Source: Dactylosporangium aurantiacum (GTDB taxonomy: Bacteria > Actinomycetota > Actinomycetes > Mycobacteriales > Micromonosporaceae). From it: a stretch of DNA of 64,000 bases. The DNA is taken from positions 1 to 64,000 of the forward strand of contig NZ_JNYJ01000061.1 of NCBI RefSeq assembly GCF_000716715.1, given 5' to 3'. The translations under genes and the position numbers were made by a program. This document shows, piece after piece, positions 1 through 7,152 of the stretch; the stretch's first letter is position 1; each line of letters starts with the position of its first letter. The notes under the pieces are model-generated. The model had not been told where the DNA came from. It searched no databases and was given only the letters and a program-made list of their open reading frames with translations.

Positions 1-33
1 AGAGAGTGTGGGAGAGTAGGACGCCGCCGGACA
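1..33 (+). rRNA. rrf: 5S rRNA, 3' end only
   Basis: The first bases match the end of actinobacterial 5S rRNA: the GTGGGAGAGTAGGACGCCGCC block, which forms the 3' side of helix IV and helix I. The molecule is cut by the window edge, so the 16S and 23S genes should lie just outside. A strong hairpin follows ten bases later and closes the operon. The exact 3' end is uncertain by two or three bases. Confidence 0.85.
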
Positions 34-42
34 AACCTTCGC

Positions 43-72
43 AGTAGCCCCCACCGAATGGTGGGGGCTACT
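43..72 (+). terminator. rRNA operon terminator hairpin
   Basis: A perfect 13-bp inverted repeat (43-55 against 60-72) encloses a GAAT tetraloop, directly after the 5S rRNA. There is no long T-tract, which is common in high-GC actinobacteria. It lies between the rRNA operon and the convergent gene ending at 118, so it may stop transcription from both sides. Confidence 0.85.
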
Positions 73-117
73 CGCGTATCCGGACAAGGAAATGACCGGG
101 CCCGAAGGCCCGGTACC

Positions 118-780
118 TCAGCGCTTCTCGACCGCCGGGCGCAGCTGCAGCAGCGCCTTCTCCGCGTCGGTCATCTGCCGGCCCGGGAACAGGGCCACGC
201 CGAGCGAACCATTGTCGGCCCAGCCGCACACGGCCATCGAGCCGTCCTTGTCGACGATCTCACCGCACCGGGCCACCCCGCCGAGCTCTCCCGCGTCGAC
301 GTCGTGGACGTCGCGGATGCCGGCGTCGCCCGGGTCAGGGCCGGCGACCGCCTTGAACGCCGCCTCCAGGGAACGCTCCGGCTTCCAGATCCGGCCGGTG
401 CCGGCGACCAGGATGACCGTGCGCACCTCGGACGGGCCGTTCTGGTCCCGGTAGATGGCACCGACGCTCTTGTCCAGGCTCACCTGGGTGACGACGGCGT
501 CGCGGACGTACTCCGCGGTCTGCGTCGCGTCGTCGGTGGAGAACAGGGTGAAGGGGCCGACCTGCGGCGGCGTCGACACCGTCGTGTCGCTCTGCTGGCT
601 GACCCGCAGGATCGTCGGGCCGTAGACGACCGCGGAGCCGAGCAGGGCGACCCCGGCGAGCGCGCCGCAGACGATCGCGACCTTCTTCACGTTGATCGAC
701 GAGCCGGACCCGTCACCACGGGAATCGTCGTCGTCGGAAGCCTCGAAGGCGTCGTCGGAGATGCCCGGAAGATCGACCAT
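118..780 (-). CDS. single-pass membrane protein, C-x12-C-G-WAD family member 1
   Basis: The 220-residue protein has an acidic Ser/Asp/Gly-rich cytoplasmic start, one membrane span at about residues 33-52, and a soluble outer domain. That domain ends with Cys172, twelve residues, then Cys185-G-W-A-D-N-G and a hydrophobic strand (VALFPGR). The same layout occurs in the neighbour at 868-1740 and in the gene at 18528-19370, so the three form a paralogous family. The paired cysteines suggest a disulfide outside the membrane (inference). The gene lies 87 bp downstream of its paralogue in the same direction and converges on the 5S terminator. I recognise no enzymatic motif; function unknown. The ATG at 780 is the only reasonable start. 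Confidence 0.8.
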   Translation of the reverse strand: MVDLPGISDDAFEASDDDDSRGDGSGSSINVKKVAIVCGALAGVALLGSAVVYGPTILRVSQQSDTTVSTPPQVGPFTLFSTDDATQTAEYVRDAVVTQVSLDKSVGAIYRDQNGPSEVRTVILVAGTGRIWKPERSLEAAFKAVAGPDPGDAGIRDVHDVDAGELGGVARCGEIVDKDGSMAVCGWADNGSLGVALFPGRQMTDAEKALLQLRPAVEKR

Positions 781-867
781 CGGCGCAGCGTAGCAAGGCC
801 CGGCATACGCGGCGGGGCCGGACCGTGGCGGCCCGGCCCCTGCCCGTACCCGAGCGGAAGACGACGA

Positions 868-1740
868 TCAGCGACTCTCGACGGCCGGCCGGATCCTCAG
901 GAACAGGTCGGCGGCCTCCTGGAGCTCGCGGCCGACGAAGACGGCGATGCCGACGCTGCCGTGGTCCGCCCAGGCGCACAACGTCATCGGCATGTTGTCC
1001 TCCGTGCCGGTCGCACATTTCACCGTGCCACCCAGGTCACCGGCCGGGTAGCTGGTCTGCCCGCCGAGCGAGCCGCCGGCGGAGGCGTTGAAGCCCTTGA
1101 ACGCGTCCTTGATCTCGTCGTCGGGGAAGACCACCGTCGAGGTCGCCGCGACCAGCACGACGAGCTTCTGCGGGTCGCCGTCGCTGTAGATGCCCGCCGC
1201 GACCTGGTCCACGTCGCCGACGTCCTTGCGCAGGTCGGCCTCCATCTGGTCGACGATCGTCTGCATCTGGTCGGAGGTCTCCTTCGTGAGACCGCCGGGC
1301 AGCGTCGCCGGCGCCGTCACGGTGGTGCCGCTCGCCGAGATGACCGGGTACAGGAACACGCACGAGATCACCGCGCAGACCAGGAACAGGGCACCGAGCA
1401 CGCCCAGTGTGATCTTCAGCCCCTTGCCCCGGCGGGCGGGCGGCGGAGGCGGCGGCGGGAACGCGGGACCCGGCACCGGCGGCTGGAAAGGCTGCTGCTG
1501 GTACGGCTGCGGCTGGTACGGCGGTGCCGACGGCTGGTACGGATCCTGGTACGCGGGCTGCTGATACGGCTGGTGCTGCGCCGGGTACGACTGCGGTGGA
1601 CCGTACGGCCCGGGCTGCTGCTGGTAGGACCCGTCGCTCGGCGTCTGCTGCGTGCCGAACTCCGGCGCCAGGTCGTACGACTGCGGCTGGAACGGCTGCG
1701 AACGAGGCTCGTCGTCGGACGGGCGAGGCGGGTAAGTCAC
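868..1740 (-). CDS. Pro/Gln/Tyr-rich membrane protein, C-x12-C-x-WAD family member 2
   Basis: The 290-residue protein has a disordered N-terminal region (residues 1-105) of Pro-Gln-Tyr repeats, a basic stop (RRGKG), a membrane span at about 109-131, and a secreted domain. The outer domain carries Cys242-x12-Cys255-A-W-A-D-H-G followed by GIAVFVGRELQ, closely matching the gene at 118-780. The start is GTG at 1740, with AGGAGA ten bases upstream. It is divergent from valS across 72 bp. The proline-rich cytoplasmic tail resembles tails of actinobacterial membrane proteins thought to recruit partners, but no function is visible. A paralogue with the same proline-rich design is at 18528-19370. Confidence 0.82.
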   Translation of the reverse strand: MTYPPRPSDDEPRSQPFQPQSYDLAPEFGTQQTPSDGSYQQQPGPYGPPQSYPAQHQPYQQPAYQDPYQPSAPPYQPQPYQQQPFQPPVPGPAFPPPPPPPARRGKGLKITLGVLGALFLVCAVISCVFLYPVISASGTTVTAPATLPGGLTKETSDQMQTIVDQMEADLRKDVGDVDQVAAGIYSDGDPQKLVVLVAATSTVVFPDDEIKDAFKGFNASAGGSLGGQTSYPAGDLGGTVKCATGTEDNMPMTLCAWADHGSVGIAVFVGRELQEAADLFLRIRPAVESR

Positions 1741-1800
1741 CGTCGATCAGTCTCCTGAGTGAGGGGGCACTGGCGAGCGTAGACCCCGCATGCGAAGTTC

Positions 1801-1813
1801 TAGACTCGCTATG
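1801..1813 (+). promoter_or_regulatory. candidate -10 box of valS, giving a near-leaderless mRNA
   Basis: TAGACT at 1801-1806 fits the actinobacterial -10 consensus and lies seven bases before the GTG start at 1813. Transcription would therefore begin at or within a base or two of the start codon. No Shine-Dalgarno sequence is seen before the GTG, which agrees with leaderless translation. No convincing -35 box was found. Confidence 0.4.
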
Positions 1814-4431
1814 TGACGGAGACTCAACGGACGCCCGGCGCAGCCGAGCCGACCGCCCCCACTGCCTCGGTGCTCTCGGCCCAGTATGCGCCAGCAGAGG
1901 TAGAACAGCGGCGGTATGAGCAGTGGGTCGCCGACGGTCTGTTCACCGCGGACGCGGCCAGCGACAAGCCCCCGTTCGCCATCGTGCTGCCCCCGCCGAA
2001 CGTGACGGGTTCCCTGCACATCGGCCATGCCCTCGACCACACCGTCCAGGACGCCCTCACCCGCCGCAAGCGGATGCAGGGCTACGAGACGCTGTGGCTG
2101 CCCGGCATGGACCACGCCGGCATCGCCACCCAGAACGTCGTGGAGCGGCAGCTCGCCGTGTCCGGGCAGTCCCGGCACGACCTGGGCCGCGAGACGTTCG
2201 TGGAGAAGGTCTGGCAGTGGAAGGCCGAGTCCGGCGGCAAGATCCTGGGCCAGATGACCCGGCTCGGCGACTCGGTCGACTGGAGCCGTGAGCGGTTCAC
2301 CATGGACGAGGGCCTGTCCCGGGCCGTCCTCACCATCTTCAAGCGGCTCTTCGACGACGGTCTCATCTACCGGGCCGAGCGCATCATCAACTGGTGCCCC
2401 CGGTGCCTGACCGCACTGTCGGACATCGAGGTCGAGCACTCCGACGACGACGGTGAGCTGGTCTCGATCCGCTACGGCGACGGCGACACCGCGATCGTGG
2501 TCGCCACCACCCGGGCCGAGACGATGCTCGGCGACACCGCGGTGGCCGTGCACCCCGACGACGAGCGGTACAAGCACCTCGTCGGCACCGAGGTCGAGCT
2601 GCCGCTCACCGGCCGGCGCATCCCGATCGTCGCGGACCCGCACGTCGACCCGGCGTTCGGCACCGGCGCGGTCAAGGTGACCCCGGCGCACGACCCCAAC
2701 GACTTCGAGATCGGCCAGCGGCACGACCTGCCGAGCCTCACGATCATGGACGAGCACGGCGTCGTCACCGTGCACGGGCCGTTCCTCGGCCTCGACCGGT
2801 TCGAGGCCCGGCCGGCCGTCGTCGCCGCCCTGCGCGCCGAAGGGCGCATCGTGGCGGAGAAGCGGCCGTATGTGCACGCCGTCGGCCACTGCCAGCGCTG
2901 CGGCACCACCGTCGAGCCGCGGCTGTCGCTGCAGTGGTTCGTGCGCACCGAACCCCTCGCCAAGGCCGCCGGCGACGCCGTGCGCGACGGCCGGGTCCGG
3001 GTCGAGCCGCCGGAGCTCACCAAGCGCTACTTCGGCTGGGTCGACAACATGCACGACTGGTGCATCTCCCGGCAGCTGTGGTGGGGGCACCGGATCCCGG
3101 TCTGGTACGGCCCGCAGGGCGAGGTCGTCTGCGTCGGCCCCGACGAGCAGCCGCCGGCCGGCGAGGGCTGGACCCAGGACCAGGACGTCCTGGACACGTG
3201 GTTCTCCTCGGCGCTGTGGCCGTTCTCCACGCTCGGCTGGCCCGACGAGACCCCGGACCTGGCGAAGTTCTACCCGACCAGCGTCCTGGTGACCGGCTAC
3301 GACATCCTGTTCTTCTGGGTCGCCCGGATGATGATGTTCGGCCTGTACGCGATGGACGGCCGGCAGCCGTTCAACGTCGTGATGCTCCACGGCATGGTCC
3401 GCGACCAGCACGGCAAGAAGATGTCGAAGTCGTTCGGCAACGTGGTGGACCCGCTGGACTGGATCGATCGGTTCGGCGCCGACGCGACCCGCTTCACCCT
3501 CGCCCGCGGCGCCAACCCCGGCGCGGACGTGCCCGTCAGCGAGGAGTGGGTGCAGGGCGCCCGCAACTTCTGCAACAAGCTGTGGAACGCGACCCGGTTC
3601 GGCCTGTCCAACGGCGCGACGGTCGAGGGCGACCTGCCCACCGAAGGGCTGTCGACGGTCGACCGGTGGATCCTGTCCCGGCTGCAGCACGTCATCGCCG
3701 AGGTCGACGAGCAGTTCGAGGCGTTCGAGCTGGCGAAGGTCTGCGACACCCTGTACCACTTCGCGTGGGACGACGTCTGCGACTGGTACCTGGAGCTGTC
3801 GAAGCCGGCCATGACCCCGCAGCGGCAGCGGGTGCTGGGCCACGTGCTGGACCAGCTGCTGCGGCTGCTGCACCCGATCACGCCGTTCGTGACCGAGGAG
3901 CTGTGGACCACGCTCACCGGCGCGCCGACCCTGGTGCGGGCCGCGTGGCCGGCCGCCGACCGGACGCTGATCGACGACGCCGCCGAGCGGGAGGTCGCCG
4001 ACCTGCAGCGGGTCGTCACCGAGGTCCGCCGGTTCCGGGCCGACCAGGGCGTCAAGCCCGCCCAGCGGGTCGTCGCCCGCCTGGAGGGCCTCGACGCCGC
4101 CGGGCTCGCCGCGCACGAGGGGCTCATCCGGTCCCTGGCGCGCCTGGAGACGCCGGGCGACGAGTTCGCGGCCACCGCGAAGCTCAGCGTGAGCGTCGGC
4201 GTCACCGTCGAGCTCGACACCCGCGGCACGATCGACGTCGCCGCCGAGCGGGCCCGCCTCGGCAAGGACAAGGCCGCCGCGGAGAAGGAAGCCGCGCAGT
4301 GCCGGGCGAAGCTCGACAACCCGGCGTTCACCGACAAGGCACCCGAGGCGGTCGTGGAGAAGATCCGCCAGCGGCTCGCCGCCGCCGAGGCCGACCTGGC
4401 CCGCATCACGGGGCAGCTGGACGCGCTGTGA
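1813..4431 (+). CDS. valS: valyl-tRNA synthetase
   Basis: Class I aminoacyl-tRNA synthetase that charges tRNA-Val in the cytoplasm. The 872-residue length is normal. The HIGH signature is at residues 69-72 after the PPPNVTGSL element, and KMSKS is at 536-540. An editing domain lies between them, with the anticodon-binding region and a C-terminal coiled-coil arm (about 795-872, Lys/Glu/Ala-rich) behind. The start is the GTG at 1813: it gives the usual N-terminus and no earlier in-frame start fits. folC follows 85 bp downstream, as in many actinobacteria. No T-box is seen here, unlike ileS in this window. Confidence 0.97.
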   Translation: MTETQRTPGAAEPTAPTASVLSAQYAPAEVEQRRYEQWVADGLFTADAASDKPPFAIVLPPPNVTGSLHIGHALDHTVQDALTRRKRMQGYETLWLPGMDHAGIATQNVVERQLAVSGQSRHDLGRETFVEKVWQWKAESGGKILGQMTRLGDSVDWSRERFTMDEGLSRAVLTIFKRLFDDGLIYRAERIINWCPRCLTALSDIEVEHSDDDGELVSIRYGDGDTAIVVATTRAETMLGDTAVAVHPDDERYKHLVGTEVELPLTGRRIPIVADPHVDPAFGTGAVKVTPAHDPNDFEIGQRHDLPSLTIMDEHGVVTVHGPFLGLDRFEARPAVVAALRAEGRIVAEKRPYVHAVGHCQRCGTTVEPRLSLQWFVRTEPLAKAAGDAVRDGRVRVEPPELTKRYFGWVDNMHDWCISRQLWWGHRIPVWYGPQGEVVCVGPDEQPPAGEGWTQDQDVLDTWFSSALWPFSTLGWPDETPDLAKFYPTSVLVTGYDILFFWVARMMMFGLYAMDGRQPFNVVMLHGMVRDQHGKKMSKSFGNVVDPLDWIDRFGADATRFTLARGANPGADVPVSEEWVQGARNFCNKLWNATRFGLSNGATVEGDLPTEGLSTVDRWILSRLQHVIAEVDEQFEAFELAKVCDTLYHFAWDDVCDWYLELSKPAMTPQRQRVLGHVLDQLLRLLHPITPFVTEELWTTLTGAPTLVRAAWPAADRTLIDDAAEREVADLQRVVTEVRRFRADQGVKPAQRVVARLEGLDAAGLAAHEGLIRSLARLETPGDEFAATAKLSVSVGVTVELDTRGTIDVAAERARLGKDKAAAEKEAAQCRAKLDNPAFTDKAPEAVVEKIRQRLAAAEADLARITGQLDAL

Positions 4432-4437
4432 GCGGTC

Positions 4438-4509
4438 CGGAGCGTAGCGGAGGGCTGCGAACCATGGGTGCAGGGCGGGGCTCAGGCCGGCGCCGGAGCG
4501 CAGCGGAGG
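4438..4509 (+). repeat. two copies of a 16-bp intergenic repeat
   Basis: CGGAGCGTAGCGGAGG (4438-4453) and CGGAGCGCAGCGGAGG (4494-4509) differ by one base and flank the valS-folC gap. The second copy supplies the folC ribosome-binding site (GGAGGTGA). The pattern GGAGCG-N-AGCGGAG resembles short interspersed repeats seen between actinobacterial genes. Whether it recurs elsewhere cannot be told from this window. Confidence 0.5.
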
Positions 4510-4516
4510 TGACGGC

Positions 4517-5839
4517 ATGAGCAGGTTTAGCGAGGTCGACCAGGAGCTCAACGGGCGGGGCTTCACCCGGATGGTGTTCGACCTCGGCCGCATCGAAGGG
4601 CTGCTCGACCTCATGGGCAGCCCGCAGCGGGCCTACCCGGCGATCCACATCACCGGCACCAACGGCAAGACGTCGACGGCCCGGATGATCGACTCGCTGC
4701 TGCGCGCGCACGGGCTGCGGACCGGGCGGTACACCAGCCCGCACCTGCAGTCGATCCGGGAGCGGATCAGCATCGAGGACGAGCCGATCAGCGAGGAGCG
4801 GTTCGTCGAGATCTACGACGAGGTCCAGCCCCTCGCCGAGTACCTCGACGCCCGCAGTGACGCGCCGCTCACGTACTTCGACATGACGACGGCGATGGCG
4901 TTCGCCGCGTTCGCCGACGCGCCCGTCGACGTCGCCGTCGTCGAGGTCGGGCTGGGCGGCGCCGACGACTCCACCAACGTCCTGCACGCGCAGACGACCG
5001 TCATCACGCCGATCGGCCTGGACCACACCGAGTGGCTCGGCGACACCATCGAGGACATCGCCCTGGCCAAGGCCGGGATCGTCCACAAGGGATCGACGCT
5101 GATCTGCGCGGCGCAGCCGGACGAGGCGATGGGCCCGATCCTGGAGCGCTGCGCCGAGGTCGGCGCGACCATCGCCCGGGAGGGCCGCGAGTTCGGCGTC
5201 GTGCAGCGCGACCTCGCCGTCGGCGGGCAGGTCCTCACGCTGCAGGGGCTGTCCGGCACGTACGAGGGGATCTTCCTGCCGCTGCACGGCGAGCACCAGG
5301 CGCAGAACGCGGCGATCGCGCTCGCGGCCGTCGAGTCGTTCCTCGGCGCCGGCGCCGAGCGGGCCCTCAACGCCGAGTCGGTCCGTGACGGGTTCGGCGG
5401 GGCGACCTCACCCGGCCGGCTCGAACGGGTCCGCAACTCGCCGCCGATCCTCGTCGACGCCGCCCACAACGCCGCCGGCATGCGCGCCACCGTCCGCGCG
5501 CTCAACGAGGAGTTCGCGTTCAACGGCCTCGTCGCGGTCGTCGCCGCCCTCGCCGACAAGGACGTCGAGGGCATGTTGGAGCTGCTCGAGCCGATCACGG
5601 AGAGCATCGTCTGCACCCGCAACAGCTCGCCCCGGGCGATGTCCGCCGCGCAGCTCGGCGCGATCGCCGAGGAGCTGTACGGGCCCGAACGGGTCCACGT
5701 GGTGCCCGACCTGCCCGACGCGATCGACACCGCGGTCGCGCTCGCCGAGTCCGACAACGCGGTCCCCGGCACCATCGGCATCCTCGTCACCGGTTCGGTC
5801 GTGACCGTCGCCGACGCCCGCGGGCTGCTGAAGCGATGA
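4517..5839 (+). CDS. folC: bifunctional folylpolyglutamate synthase/dihydrofolate synthase
   Basis: Adds glutamate to dihydropteroate and to folates, an ATP-dependent cytoplasmic step of folate metabolism. The Mur-ligase-type P-loop TGTNGKTST is at residues 46-54. The central Mur ligase domain includes the TYFDMTTAMAF and VVEVGLGG elements, and the C-terminal domain carries DAAHNAAG. The 440-residue length is typical. The ATG at 4517 is preceded by GGAGGTGA at a good distance. The next gene (DUF4233) starts four bases before the folC stop, so the two are translationally coupled. Confidence 0.95.
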   Translation: MSRFSEVDQELNGRGFTRMVFDLGRIEGLLDLMGSPQRAYPAIHITGTNGKTSTARMIDSLLRAHGLRTGRYTSPHLQSIRERISIEDEPISEERFVEIYDEVQPLAEYLDARSDAPLTYFDMTTAMAFAAFADAPVDVAVVEVGLGGADDSTNVLHAQTTVITPIGLDHTEWLGDTIEDIALAKAGIVHKGSTLICAAQPDEAMGPILERCAEVGATIAREGREFGVVQRDLAVGGQVLTLQGLSGTYEGIFLPLHGEHQAQNAAIALAAVESFLGAGAERALNAESVRDGFGGATSPGRLERVRNSPPILVDAAHNAAGMRATVRALNEEFAFNGLVAVVAALADKDVEGMLELLEPITESIVCTRNSSPRAMSAAQLGAIAEELYGPERVHVVPDLPDAIDTAVALAESDNAVPGTIGILVTGSVVTVADARGLLKR

Positions 5840-6180
5840 GCACCCCGGGGCTGAAGAACCCGGGCGGCGCCGTCCGCGGGGTCGGCGCGGCCACCCTCGT
5901 CGTCGAGGGGCTCGTCCTGCTGCTGGCGCTGCTGCCGCTGGCGAAGCTGGGCCAGTCGGCGGCGGCGATCTGGCTCTGCGCCGGGCTCGCCGTGCTCAGC
6001 TTCGCCCTGTGCGGGCTGCTGCGCCACGACTGGGCGTGGCCGGCGGCGCTGGTCGTGCCGGTGGCGCTGCTCGCCGGCGGTGTCCTGCACTGGTCGCTGC
6101 TCGTGCTCGGCATCGTGTTCGGGCTCAGCTGGGCGTACGTGTTGTACGTGCGCCGGGCCGTCTACGCGAACAAACCCTGA
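5836..6180 (+). CDS. DUF4233 four-helix membrane protein
   Basis: The 114-residue protein has about four hydrophobic segments (near residues 18-36, 38-55, 62-78 and 82-102) with short loops. DUF4233 proteins are found almost always directly after folC in actinobacteria, as here with an ATGA four-base overlap. The pattern of conservation suggests a link to folate metabolism or transport, but no activity is known and no catalytic residues are visible. Confidence 0.88.
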   Translation: MSTPGLKNPGGAVRGVGAATLVVEGLVLLLALLPLAKLGQSAAAIWLCAGLAVLSFALCGLLRHDWAWPAALVVPVALLAGGVLHWSLLVLGIVFGLSWAYVLYVRRAVYANKP

Positions 6181-6183
6181 CGC

Positions 6184-7152
6184 ATGCGGGCGAGCCGGCT
6201 GCTGTCCACGCTCCTGCTGCTGCAGACCCGGGGCCGGCTCACCGCGCAGCAGATCGCCGACGAGCTCGAGGTGTCCGTCCGCACCGTCTACCGCGACATC
6301 GAGGCGCTCTCCGCGTCGGGTGTCCCCGTGTACGCCGACCGCGGGCCCGCCGGCGGGTACCAGCTCGTCGACGGCTACCGCACCACCCTGACGGGGCTCA
6401 CCACCGACGAGGCGGCCGCGCTGTTCCTCGCCGGCAGCGGCGCCACCGCCGGGCACCTCGGCCTCGGGCCCACCCTGGAGGCGGCGCAGCTCAAGCTCCT
6501 CGCCGCGATGCCGCTGGAGCAACGCACCACGGCGGCCCGCATCCAGGAACGCGTGCACGTCGACGCGCCCGGCTGGTTCCGCGACCCGGAGGCGCCGCCG
6601 CACCTCGACGCGGTCGCCGGGGCCGTGTGGGACCAGCGGCCGCTGCGGGTCACGTACCGCAAGTGGGACCGCACCCGGGTCGAGCGGACCATCGAACCGT
6701 TCGGCCTGGTCCTCAAGGGCACCGCCTGGTACGTCGTCGCCCGCGGCCGGGAACGGGTCAACGCGTACCGGATCTCCCGCATCGACGCCGTCGACGTCCT
6801 CGACGGCTGTTTCGAGCGCCCCGCCGGCTTCGACCTGCGCGGCTACTGGACCGAGTGGTCCGACCGGCTGCAGCGCACCCTGTACCGCGGCGGCGACGCG
6901 ACCGTCCTGGTCGGGCCGCGCGCCGCGAGCATGTGGTGGATGCTTGGCCCGGTCGCCGAGCGGGCGCTGCGCGACACCGCAGGCCCGCCCGACGCCGACG
7001 GCTGGGTCCGCGTCGTCCTGCCGATCGAGTCCTTCGAGCACGCCCGGGTCGACCTGGGCCGCTTCGGCCCCGACGTCGAGGTCCTCGAGCCGGCGGAGCT
7101 GCGCGACCTCATGCGCCGCTCCGCCGAGGAGACCCTGCGCCGGTACGCCTAA
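6184..7152 (+). CDS. WYL-domain transcriptional regulator (YafY type)
   Basis: The protein has an N-terminal DeoR/HTH_11 winged helix (residues 1-60, with QQIADELEVSVRTVYRDIEAL) and a central WYL domain (about 140-215, including VTYRKWDRTRVERTIEPFGL and GTAWYVVARG). A C-terminal WCX extension ends in RRSAEETLRRYA. WYL domains sense small ligands or nucleic acids. The gene begins three bases after the DUF4233 stop without its own clear ribosome-binding site, so it is probably translated by coupling. Its last four bases overlap the convergent gene at 7149-9695. The regulated target is unknown; the VOC-fusion gene next door is a candidate. Confidence 0.9.
   Translation: MRASRLLSTLLLLQTRGRLTAQQIADELEVSVRTVYRDIEALSASGVPVYADRGPAGGYQLVDGYRTTLTGLTTDEAAALFLAGSGATAGHLGLGPTLEAAQLKLLAAMPLEQRTTAARIQERVHVDAPGWFRDPEAPPHLDAVAGAVWDQRPLRVTYRKWDRTRVERTIEPFGLVLKGTAWYVVARGRERVNAYRISRIDAVDVLDGCFERPAGFDLRGYWTEWSDRLQRTLYRGGDATVLVGPRAASMWWMLGPVAERALRDTAGPPDADGWVRVVLPIESFEHARVDLGRFGPDVEVLEPAELRDLMRRSAEETLRRYA

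Noticed and set aside
1747..4614. 955-codon minus-strand frame opposite valS
   Set aside because: It is the shadow of valS in a high-GC genome; similar long shadows occur opposite folC, ileS, GH65 and rne.
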